A DNA stretch of 64,000 nucleotides. Source: Mesorhizobium loti. Its GTDB lineage: Bacteria; Pseudomonadota; Alphaproteobacteria; Rhizobiales; Rhizobiaceae. The notes below the pieces were generated by a model. It saw nothing but the letters and a program-made list of their open reading frames with translations. It was not told where the DNA came from and ran no database searches. Shown here piece by piece: positions 31,738 through 39,260 of the stretch; within the stretch, counting starts at the first letter, position 1; each line of letters starts with the position of its first letter. A program made the translations under genes and the position numbers. The stretch is taken from the NCBI RefSeq assembly GCF_002858745.1, contig NZ_PJRO01000009.1:217829-281828 (forward strand). Reading direction: 5' to 3'.

Positions 31738-33327
31738 TCATGCCTGCAGCCAGCACTTGGTCAACGCATGACCATTCATCAGTTCGCTGTTCACATCGTC
31801 CACCCAGCCTCCGACCTTGGCACTGGTTGCGTCGATATAGTCATTGAACATCGGGACGATGACACCGCCTTCATCACGCAGCATGACGCCGGCCTGGCGA
31901 TAGAGCGTCTTGCGCTTGGCTGAATCGAGTTCCGAGCGCGCCTGCAGGATCAGCTTGTCGAAATCGTCGCGGAAGAAGCGGGTGTCGTTCCACTCCGCGT
32001 TCTTGAGATAGGCGACGGAGTAGACCTGGTCCTGCGTCGGGCGGCCTGTCCAGTAGGACATGGAGAAGGGCTGCTTGTTCCAGACCTCGGACCAGTAGCC
32101 GTCGCCCGGCTCGCGCTTGACCTCGATCTGGATGCCGGCCTTGGCCGCACTCTGCTGGTAGAGCTGGGCGGCGTCGACCGCACCGGGGAAGGCGACGTCC
32201 GAGGTGCGCAGCAGCACCGGTCCGGAGTGGCCGGACTTCTTGAAGTGGAACTTTGCCTTGTCGGGATCGTATTTGCGCTGCTCGATATCGTCGGAGAACA
32301 GCGCATAGGCCTTGCTCACCGGCATGTCATTGCCGACGGTGCCGTAGCCGCCAAGGATCTTCTGCACCATTTCCTCGCGGTCGACCGCGTATTTCAGCGC
32401 CAGCCTGAGATCGTTGTTGTCGAAAGGCGCGGTGTTGCAGTGGGCAATGAAGACGTAGTGGCCCTTGCCGGCGACGTTGCGGATGGTGACACCCGGCACC
32501 CGTTTGACCAGCGACACGATCTTCGGTTCGACGCGGTTGATCATATCCACCTGGCCGCCCTGCAGCGCCGAGGTGCGAGCAGTGGCGTCGTTGATGACGA
32601 TGATCTCGACCTGGTCGGCATGGCCGCGCCGCGCCTGGTCCCAATGGCCTTCGTGACGGGCGCCGGTGTGACGCACGCCGGGTTCGTTGGTCACCACTTT
32701 GTAGGGGCCGGTACCGATGCCAGCGGTCGGATTGTCCTTGCCGCCGTTCGGCTGGATCATCAGGTGGTAGTCGGCCACCACATAGGGCAGGTCGGCATTG
32801 GGCTCCTTCAGCTTGATGACGACGTTGCCGCCATCGGCCTTGACGCTGTCGAACTCGGAGATGAAGGCAAGCGCCGCCGATTTCGAATTCTTGTCGCCAT
32901 GGCGTTCCAGCGTCGCGACGATGTCCTCAGGTGTCATCTCCTTGCCGTTGTGGAAGGTTACGCCCTTGCGGATCTTGAAGGTCCAGGTCTTGGCGTCGTC
33001 GGACGCCTCATAGGATTCGGCGAGCTTGGGTTCGATGCCGCCGGTAGGCGTCACCTCCACCATCTGCTCACCCCAGCAGCGGCCGAAGGTGTAGGGAACC
33101 TGGCTGGCCCAAAGCGCCGGATCAAGGCTGTCGGTGGCCGCACCTCCCTGCATGCCGGCTTTCAGCACGCCGCCCTTGACCGGGCCTTCGGCCTTGGCGG
33201 CATCGCTGAGCAGCGTGTTGGCGAAGGCCGCGCTGATGCCGAGCGCTGCCGCGCGACCGAGAAAATCGCGACGGTTCAGCCTGCCGGCCGCAACGCGACG
33301 GCTGAGGTATTCGAGTTCATTCGACAT
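31738..33327 (-). CDS. ABC peptide-type substrate-binding protein 3
   Basis: A 529-residue family 5 binding protein with the Tat signal NRRDFLGRAAALG. It is the most diverged of the three in the ligand domain: FANYW is replaced by HEGHWDQARRG, and FNMFCDTAPF by FIAHCNTAPF, so it may bind a different ligand while using the same permease. The hinge-region block LLRTSDVAFPGAVDAAQLY is kept. It lies 382 bases upstream of receptor 2 in the same direction and has its own copy of the regulatory region, so it may be transcribed separately. Confidence 0.9.
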   Translation of the reverse strand: MSNELEYLSRRVAAGRLNRRDFLGRAAALGISAAFANTLLSDAAKAEGPVKGGVLKAGMQGGAATDSLDPALWASQVPYTFGRCWGEQMVEVTPTGGIEPKLAESYEASDDAKTWTFKIRKGVTFHNGKEMTPEDIVATLERHGDKNSKSAALAFISEFDSVKADGGNVVIKLKEPNADLPYVVADYHLMIQPNGGKDNPTAGIGTGPYKVVTNEPGVRHTGARHEGHWDQARRGHADQVEIIVINDATARTSALQGGQVDMINRVEPKIVSLVKRVPGVTIRNVAGKGHYVFIAHCNTAPFDNNDLRLALKYAVDREEMVQKILGGYGTVGNDMPVSKAYALFSDDIEQRKYDPDKAKFHFKKSGHSGPVLLRTSDVAFPGAVDAAQLYQQSAAKAGIQIEVKREPGDGYWSEVWNKQPFSMSYWTGRPTQDQVYSVAYLKNAEWNDTRFFRDDFDKLILQARSELDSAKRKTLYRQAGVMLRDEGGVIVPMFNDYIDATSAKVGGWVDDVNSELMNGHALTKCWLQA

Positions 33328-33510
33328 CTTGTCCCTCTCCTTTGGCTCGACCGTTCTGGCCGATTTCTTGTTCTTGTGAGGAGGATAATGGACGTAAGGG
33401 AAATTTTAGCACGAGGCAGGATGCGACATCGACTGCCGCATATGGCATGTCGTTTTCGGGCTTCTCGTGCGTGTACGGTTTTTGTGCGTTAAGGTCGGTT
33501 TCAAAACGCG
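33328..33510. promoter_or_regulatory. Promoter/operator region of receptor 3
   Basis: This region carries the second copy of the duplicated block (33421-33456) with the dyad CGACAT...ATGTCG, and the shared stretch ATAATGGACGTAAGGGAAA nearer the gene. The matching copy before receptor 2 suggests that one regulator acts on both genes. Confidence 0.6.
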
Positions 33511-33515
33511 GCATG

Positions 33516-33688
33516 GTGCGTCCTTCGAGGCTCGCCCGCATGCCCTTTTATACTATTTCAACGTGTTGCGGGCTTGCACCTCAGGATGAGGGCCGTAGGG
33601 GTACAAGGGTCCTCATCCTGAGGTGCGAGCCCGCACGACAACCGAAAACACCGCACTTTGTCAGGCGGGCGAGCCTCGAAGGACGCAC
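33516..33688. repeat. Nested palindromic intergenic repeat
   Basis: The outer arms 33516-33539 and 33665-33688 are perfect 24-bp reverse complements (GTGCGTCCTTCGAGGCTCGC...). Inside them the arms 33568-33591 and 33611-33634 pair over 24 bp with one mismatch (core CCTCATCCTGAGGTGCGAGC). This cruciform-like form and these core words are common in Rhizobiales intergenic repeats. It separates the ABC locus from the purine locus. Confidence 0.9.
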
Positions 33689-33756
33689 GGCAAGCCTGCG
33701 CCGGAGGGCGAGATCCGAAGCTGAAAGCGGTGCTGCGGAGTTTATAAGCGGCCTCG

Positions 33757-34350
33757 TTAGTTCAGCGGGATGTCGTTGTCGGCCTTGCCGTCCTGGTAGT
33801 CGGCGGAAAGCGAGTCGTATTTGTCGGCGATGGTCTTGATGCGGGCTTCCAGCCGGTTGCGTTCCGCTTCGGGCAAGTCGCGCACCAGACGGCGCAACGA
33901 GTAGCTTTTCCAGTAGGCGTTCTCGGCATTGTAGCCGCCGGGCTCGAGCGTGAAGACCTCCTTCAGGATCTTCAGGTCGTGCGGGATGGCGAAGCTGTCG
34001 CGCGAATCCTCATGGCTGAACAGGTAGTAGAAATTGTCGAAGCCGGTCCAGGTGATCGCCGACAGGCAGAGTGAACACGGTTCGTGCGTGGCCAGGAAAA
34101 TGGCGTCCTTGGTGTCGACGCGCTCGGCCTTGGGCATCTCGTAGAAACGCTTCAGGCAATGGACCTCTCCGTGCCAGAGCGGGTTCTCAGTCTCGTTGTT
34201 GGTTTCGGCTAGAACCAGCGAGTGGTCGCTCTTGCGCAGGATGGCGGCGCCGAACAGCTTGTTGCCATCTCCCACGCCGTCCTCGGTCTTCGGCACGATG
34301 TCGTGCTCGATGACGTCGAGCAGGCGGTCGATCAGCGAAATGTCGGTCAT
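33757..34350 (-). CDS. CDA-like deaminase of unknown substrate
   Basis: A 197-residue zinc-dependent deaminase of the cytidine deaminase superfamily. HGEVHC supplies the zinc His and catalytic Glu, and PCSLC supplies the two zinc Cys. Its start overlaps the ureidoglycolate lyase stop by four bases (ATGA), so it is the last gene of the allantoin operon and is translationally coupled. It is longer than typical cytosine or guanine deaminases, with a C-terminal extension of about 60 charged residues. A base or ureide-related amine is the likely substrate; which one cannot be told. Confidence 0.82.
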   Translation of the reverse strand: MTDISLIDRLLDVIEHDIVPKTEDGVGDGNKLFGAAILRKSDHSLVLAETNNETENPLWHGEVHCLKRFYEMPKAERVDTKDAIFLATHEPCSLCLSAITWTGFDNFYYLFSHEDSRDSFAIPHDLKILKEVFTLEPGGYNAENAYWKSYSLRRLVRDLPEAERNRLEARIKTIADKYDSLSADYQDGKADNDIPLN

Positions 34351-34853
34351 GACTGGAACCCTTCGGGCAGATGGATTTCGTATGGGTGCGAGAAGTGGAA
34401 TTCCTCGACGTTGGAGCCATCGCCGCCGCGGTCGACGACGACGAAGTCCTGCGGCTCGCCGATCGGGGTGAGCACACCGTGCCAGAGATTGCGCGGGTAG
34501 TTCACGCCTTGGCCGGGCTCGGTGATGAAAGCGCGGGGCTCGACGGGGCCATCCGGACCGTCATGGCAGACTACGACCACGAAAGGGCGAGGCGAGAGCG
34601 GTATGAAAGCCTGGCTGCCGAAGGGGTGGCGTTCCACCATCGATAGCTTCAAGGGGAACTCGTAAGGCGTGCCCTTGAACAGGTTGATCAGCACATGCCC
34701 GTTCGGACCGGTGGCTTCCGGGCGGGCGAGCGCGTGATAGCGTTCACACCTGCCGCCATTGATCGGATAGTGGCTGTCGGTCTCGGTATCGATGACCTCG
34801 CCGAATTCAGAGAAATTCGCGCGCGTCAGAGGCTTGGCGGTGATGATGCGCAT
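34347..34853 (-). CDS. allA: Ureidoglycolate lyase
   Basis: A 168-residue cupin-fold enzyme, cleaving (S)-ureidoglycolate to glyoxylate and urea. MRIITAKPLTRANFSEFGEV and the ERHPFGSQAFIPL segment match AllA, and WHGVLTPIG carries a conserved His. ATG 34853 matches the family start; a longer frame to 34901 has no support. It is the third gene of the leftward operon puuE-uraD, allE, allA, deaminase, and completes ureide breakdown to glyoxylate. Urea would need urease, not in this window. Confidence 0.92.
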   Translation of the reverse strand: MRIITAKPLTRANFSEFGEVIDTETDSHYPINGGRCERYHALARPEATGPNGHVLINLFKGTPYEFPLKLSMVERHPFGSQAFIPLSPRPFVVVVCHDGPDGPVEPRAFITEPGQGVNYPRNLWHGVLTPIGEPQDFVVVDRGGDGSNVEEFHFSHPYEIHLPEGFQS

Positions 34854-34922
34854 CGTGATCTGACCTCTTTGCAGGCAGCTCAGGCCTCGCCGAAGTGGCA
34901 AGGCGACAGCGCGGTCCGGATA

Positions 34923-35771
34923 TTAGCGTCCGAACCCGCCGAGCTTGGCGTGGCGGTTGACGTCCTTGTAAAGCAGGTAGCGGAATTTGCCCGGCCCGCC
35001 CGCGTAGCAGGCCTGCGGGCAGAATGCGCGCAGCCACATATAGTCACCTGCCTGCACTTCCACCCAGTCCTGGTTGAGGCGATAGACCGCCTTGCCTTCC
35101 AGCACGTAGAGCCCATGTTCCATGACATGGGTCTCGGGGAAGGGGATGATGCCACCCGGTTCGAAAGTCACGATGGTGACGTGCATGTCGTGGCGCAGGT
35201 CCAGTGGGTCGACGAAACGGGTTGTCGCCCAGCGGCCGTCGGTATCGGGCATCGCATTGGGTGCGATATCGTTTTCGTTGGTGAAGATCGGCTCGGGCGC
35301 ATCGACGCCTTCCGCCTTTTCATAGGCCTTCCGGATCCAGTGGAAACGCGCGGTCGCCTGGCCGTTGTTGCGCAGTGTCCAGCCGCTCGATGGCGGCAGG
35401 AAAGCGTAACCACCCGGCTTCATGACGTGGTTCTTGCCGCCGAGTGTGACCGTGACCTCGCCTTCGACCACGAAAAGCACGCCTTCGGCTCCGGCGTCTG
35501 GCTCGGGTTTGTCGCTGCCGCCGCCCGGCTGCACTTCCATGATGTATTGCGAGAAGGTCTCAGCGAAACCCGACAGCGGGCGGGCGATGATCCACAGCCG
35601 CGTCTTGTCCCACCCCGGCAGGTAGGAGGTGACGATGTCGCTGAATTCACGTTTGGGGATGACGGCATAGGCTTCGGTGAACACCGCACGGTCGGTGATC
35701 AGGTCAGTCTGCGGCGGCAATCCGCCTTTCGGCGCGTAATAGGTGCGATCGGCCATCTTCATCATATCCAT
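34923..35771 (-). CDS. allE: (S)-ureidoglycine aminohydrolase
   Basis: A 282-residue double-cupin enzyme that releases ammonia from (S)-ureidoglycine to give (S)-ureidoglycolate. The N terminus TYYAPKGGLPPQTDL is typical. The second cupin holds the likely manganese ligands in PETHVMEHGLYVLEGK. Several Met codons lie at the start (MDMMKMADRTYY); 35771 is the first, but a start up to five codons later is possible. It begins 10 bases after the puuE-uraD stop. An allantoate amidohydrolase, which makes its substrate, is not in the window. Confidence 0.92.
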   Translation of the reverse strand: MDMMKMADRTYYAPKGGLPPQTDLITDRAVFTEAYAVIPKREFSDIVTSYLPGWDKTRLWIIARPLSGFAETFSQYIMEVQPGGGSDKPEPDAGAEGVLFVVEGEVTVTLGGKNHVMKPGGYAFLPPSSGWTLRNNGQATARFHWIRKAYEKAEGVDAPEPIFTNENDIAPNAMPDTDGRWATTRFVDPLDLRHDMHVTIVTFEPGGIIPFPETHVMEHGLYVLEGKAVYRLNQDWVEVQAGDYMWLRAFCPQACYAGGPGKFRYLLYKDVNRHAKLGGFGR

Positions 35772-35781
35772 CAGTTCAGAC

Positions 35782-37218
35782 CTATTCGGGCAATATGTCC
35801 TTGAGGCGCAGCAGCGCGATGCGTTCGACCTGCTTGCAGGCCGTTTCGAATTCCTCGCCGCGGCTGTTGCCGATGCGGGTCTCGAACGCCGCCAGGATCT
35901 CTTCCTTGGTCTTGCCCTTCACCGCGATGATGAAAGGAAAGCCGAAGGTGGTGACATAGGCGGCGTTCAGCTTGGAGAACAGTTCGCGTTCCTTGTCTGT
36001 CAGCGCGTCGAGTCCGGCGGAAGACTGTTCCCGGGTCGAATCCTCGGTCAGCCGCTTGGCTTGTGCCAGCTTGCCGGCAAGGTCGGGATGTGCGGTCAGC
36101 ACGCCGAGACGTTCGGTTTCGGAAGCGGAGCGGAAGGCGCGGCAGAGCGCATTGTGCAGGCCGCCGGCACTGTCATGCGCAGGTCCGAGTTCCAGTTCGA
36201 AGGCGCGCTCGGCGATCCAGGGCGAGTGTTCGAAGATGCCGCCGAAGCGCTGTACGAATTCCTGGCCGTCCATGCGCGATGGGCGCAGAGCCGCCGGCTC
36301 GTAGGGATGATGCTCGCGCCAGTGGTTGGCGATGTCGATGCGACGCGGCAGCCAGACCTTGTCGTGGCTTTTGACGTAATCGATGAAGCGCTGGAGCGCC
36401 GCCGCCCGTCCGGGTCGGCCGATCAGCCGGCAATGCAGGCCTATGCTCATCATGCCGCCGCGTCCAGCCTTGCCTTCGGCGTAAAGCGTATCGAACGCGT
36501 CCTTCAGATAGGCGAAGAACTGATCGCCCGAATTGAAGCCCTGCGGGGTGGCGAAACGCATGTCGTTGGCGTCGAGTGTATAGGGGATGACGAGCTGGGG
36601 CGGGATCGCCTTGCCGTGACCGTCATGGTCGAGCCAGTAGGGCAGGTCATCGTCATAGGTGTCAGAAATCCAGGCAAAACCGCCTTCGGCTGCGGCCAAC
36701 TTCACCGAATTCACCGAGGTGCGTCCGAGATAGAGCCCGGCCGGGCGTTCGCCGACCACTTCCTTGTGCAGGCGGATTGCTTCGTCGAGGTCTCGTTTTT
36801 CATCCGCCTCGGCGTGATCGCGATAGTCGATCCACTTCAACCCGTGCGAGGCGATCTCCCAGCCGGCAGAGGCCATCGCCGCAACGTGATCGGGCGAGCG
36901 CGCGAGCGCCGAGGCCACGCCATAGACCGTCACCGGCACGCTCGCTTCGGTGAACATTCGATACAGACGCCAGAAGCCGGAGCGTGCGCCGTATTCATAG
37001 ATCGATTCCATGTTCCAGTGGCGCTTGCCCGGCCATGGGGCCGCACCCACCACTTCCGACAGGAAGGCTTCCGATGCCGCATCGCCATGCAGGATGCAGT
37101 TCTCGCCGCCTTCTTCGTAGTTGACGACGAACTGCACGGCGACATGGGCGCCACCCGGCCATTTCGGGTCTGGCGGATTGGCTCCGTAACCACGCATGTC
37201 CCGTACGTAACGCATCAT
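35782..37218 (-). CDS. puuE: Fused allantoinase PuuE and OHCU decarboxylase UraD
   Basis: A 478-residue fusion. Residues ~1-310 are a polysaccharide-deacetylase-fold, PuuE-type allantoinase ([41 protein letters not shown]), opening allantoin to allantoate. Residues ~315-478 are UraD, 2-oxo-4-hydroxy-4-carboxy-5-ureidoimidazoline decarboxylase, with [24 protein letters not shown]-like [11 protein letters not shown] and [12 protein letters not shown]. The two activities are consecutive in urate breakdown, so a fusion makes sense. Two ATG codons are adjacent; the second, 37215, has better spacing to GGGAGG. It leads the leftward operon and is divergent from uraH. Confidence 0.93.
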   Translation of the reverse strand: MMRYVRDMRGYGANPPDPKWPGGAHVAVQFVVNYEEGGENCILHGDAASEAFLSEVVGAAPWPGKRHWNMESIYEYGARSGFWRLYRMFTEASVPVTVYGVASALARSPDHVAAMASAGWEIASHGLKWIDYRDHAEADEKRDLDEAIRLHKEVVGERPAGLYLGRTSVNSVKLAAAEGGFAWISDTYDDDLPYWLDHDGHGKAIPPQLVIPYTLDANDMRFATPQGFNSGDQFFAYLKDAFDTLYAEGKAGRGGMMSIGLHCRLIGRPGRAAALQRFIDYVKSHDKVWLPRRIDIANHWREHHPYEPAALRPSRMDGQEFVQRFGGIFEHSPWIAERAFELELGPAHDSAGGLHNALCRAFRSASETERLGVLTAHPDLAGKLAQAKRLTEDSTREQSSAGLDALTDKERELFSKLNAAYVTTFGFPFIIAVKGKTKEEILAAFETRIGNSRGEEFETACKQVERIALLRLKDILPE

Positions 37219-37397
37219 TCCTCCCTGCCGGTTGCTCCGGAAGTGGCCCCAAGATATCCAAAGCTTCGCGTGGCCATTACCACGAAATTTTTGAAAGTGC
37301 TTTTTGGTGCCGTCCGCTCGACCAGGGCTTATGGATCGCCTTTAATTGGCGCACAATTCATCACTATGTTCGATTGTACCGAAATGGGAGGCGGCAG
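37219..37397. promoter_or_regulatory. Divergent promoter region of purine genes
   Basis: This gap serves the leftward puuE-uraD operon and the rightward uraH-xdh operon. A dyad CGTGG-CCATTA-CCACG at 37269-37284, with TTCG on the left and GAA on the right, is a candidate operator for both. An AT-rich stretch AAATTTTTGAAAGTG follows. Confidence 0.5.
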
Positions 37398-37772
37398 TTG
37401 GCGGAAACCTCGCACAATGATGGCGGGCGTCTGACGACGCATGTGCTTGATACGGCGACCGGCAAGCCGGCGGCCGGCTTGCTCGTCGATCTGTTCCGTA
37501 TTGACGACGGCAAACGCACGCATTTGAAATCCGTCAGCACCAACAGCGACGGCCGCTGCGATGCGCCGCTTCTGGCCGGCGACGAGTTCAAGCTTGGCGA
37601 ATACGAGCTGATCTTCTCGGCTGGCGATTATCTGCGTCGTTCGGGTACCAAGCTGCCTGAGCCGGCATTCCTCGACATCGTGCCGATCCGTTTCGGCATG
37701 GCCGAGGCCAAGCACTATCATGTGCCGCTGTTGATCTCGCCCTACAGCTATTCGACCTACCGGGGAAGCTGA
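37398..37772 (+). CDS. uraH: 5-hydroxyisourate hydrolase
   Basis: A 124-residue transthyretin-related protein, hydrolysing 5-hydroxyisourate to OHCU. The family marks are [16 protein letters not shown] at the start with the catalytic His, and the invariant C-terminal [23 protein letters not shown] is classic. The start is probably TTG at 37398, six bases after GGGAGG; no ATG lies between the ribosome site and the conserved region. It begins the rightward operon with xdhA, xdhB and xdhC; the xdhA start is only 5 bases after its stop. Confidence 0.93.
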   Translation: MAETSHNDGGRLTTHVLDTATGKPAAGLLVDLFRIDDGKRTHLKSVSTNSDGRCDAPLLAGDEFKLGEYELIFSAGDYLRRSGTKLPEPAFLDIVPIRFGMAEAKHYHVPLLISPYSYSTYRGS

Positions 37773-37777
37773 TCACA

Positions 37778-39259
37778 ATGGCCAAACTCAAGACCCGCTC
37801 CGAACTGCGCTTCATCCTCAACGGCCGCGATGTTGCCTTGAATGATGTCGCGCCTGACCAGACCCTGCTTGACTGGCTGCGCCTTTCCCGCTCGCTGAAG
37901 GGATCGAAGGAAGGCTGCGCCGAGGGTGACTGCGGCGCCTGCACGGTTCTGGTCGGCAAGCTGGTCGCCGGCAAGCTGGTCTATGAGAGCGTCAACGCTT
38001 GCATCCGTTTCATGGGCTCGCTCGACGCCACCCATGTCGTGACGATCGAGCATCTCGCCGGCGTCGGCGACACACTGCATCCCGTGCAGCAGGCGATGGT
38101 CGATTTCCACGGCTCGCAATGCGGCTTCTGCACGCCGGGCTTCGTCATGTCGCTCTACGCACTCTGGATGAAGTCGCCCGAACCGGTCGACGCCGAGATC
38201 GAAAAGGCGCTGCAGGGCAATCTCTGCCGCTGCACTGGCTACGAGGCGATCATGCGCGCCGCGCGCGCCATTTCCGGCTATGGCAAGGCCACAAAGGATC
38301 CGCTGCATGCCGAGCGCAAGGCTGTGATCGCGCGTCTGTCCGAATTGCAGGACGGCACCCGCGTCGAGGTCGGCGCTGGCAAGGATCGTTTCATTGTGCC
38401 TGCCGATGTCGATGACTTCGCCGAGGTTCTGGAAACCGAACCACAGGCCACCATCGTCGCGGGGTCGACCGACGTCGGCCTCTGGGTGACCAAGCATATG
38501 CGCGATATCTCGCCGGTGGTCTTCATCGCCGGGCTCGAGGGCTTGCGCACGATCTCCGAGGACAAGGGTGTCATCATGATTGGCGCCGGCGTCACCTACA
38601 CCGAAGCGTTCTCCTTGCTCGCCAGGCGCATTCCGGCGCTCGGGCCGCTCATCGACCGCATCGGCGGCCAGCAGGTCCGCAACATGGGCACGATTGGCGG
38701 CAACATCGCCAATGGCTCGCCGATCGGTGATACGCCGCCGCCATTGATTGCGCTCGACGCCAAGCTCACTTTGCGCAAGGGCAAGAAGCGCCGGACCATT
38801 TCGCTTGAGAAATTCTTCATCGCCTATGGCAAGCAGGATCGCCAGCCAGGCGAGTTCGTCGAGGCCGTGCATGTGCCGATACCGGCGAAGGACGAAAAAT
38901 TCGCGGTCTACAAGATCACCAAGCGTCGTGACGAAGACATCACTGCAACGCTCGGCGCCTTCAGCCTGAAGCTCGCCAAGGACGGTACCGTGGCATCGAT
39001 CCGCATCGCGTATGGCGGCATGGCGGCGACGCCGAAGCGCGCAACTGCCGTGGAAGAGGCGCTGATCGGCAAGCCGTGGACCGAGGCGACGGTGGAAGCA
39101 GCGATGGCGAAATATGCCGAGGATTTCGCGCCGCTTACCGATATGCGCGCGACCGCCGAGTATCGGGCGCTGGCTGCAAAAAACCTTCTGTTGCGCTTCT
39201 ATACTGAAACCACCGGCACCAGGGCGCCATTCCAGGTGTCGCGTTACGAGGCGGCGTGA
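37778..39259 (+). CDS. xdhA: Xanthine dehydrogenase small subunit
   Basis: A 493-residue iron-sulfur/FAD subunit. The first [2Fe-2S] cluster uses GCAEGDCGAC plus a later Cys, and the second uses GFCTPGF and CRCTGY. The FAD domain follows (about 180-380; VAGSTDVGLWVT and GGNIANGSPIGD), then the CO-dehydrogenase flavoprotein C-terminal domain. It passes electrons from the molybdenum subunit to NAD+. Hypoxanthine and xanthine are oxidised to urate, the substrate of PuuD encoded downstream. Confidence 0.95.
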   Translation: MAKLKTRSELRFILNGRDVALNDVAPDQTLLDWLRLSRSLKGSKEGCAEGDCGACTVLVGKLVAGKLVYESVNACIRFMGSLDATHVVTIEHLAGVGDTLHPVQQAMVDFHGSQCGFCTPGFVMSLYALWMKSPEPVDAEIEKALQGNLCRCTGYEAIMRAARAISGYGKATKDPLHAERKAVIARLSELQDGTRVEVGAGKDRFIVPADVDDFAEVLETEPQATIVAGSTDVGLWVTKHMRDISPVVFIAGLEGLRTISEDKGVIMIGAGVTYTEAFSLLARRIPALGPLIDRIGGQQVRNMGTIGGNIANGSPIGDTPPPLIALDAKLTLRKGKKRRTISLEKFFIAYGKQDRQPGEFVEAVHVPIPAKDEKFAVYKITKRRDEDITATLGAFSLKLAKDGTVASIRIAYGGMAATPKRATAVEEALIGKPWTEATVEAAMAKYAEDFAPLTDMRATAEYRALAAKNLLLRFYTETTGTRAPFQVSRYEAA

Positions 39260-39260
39260 G

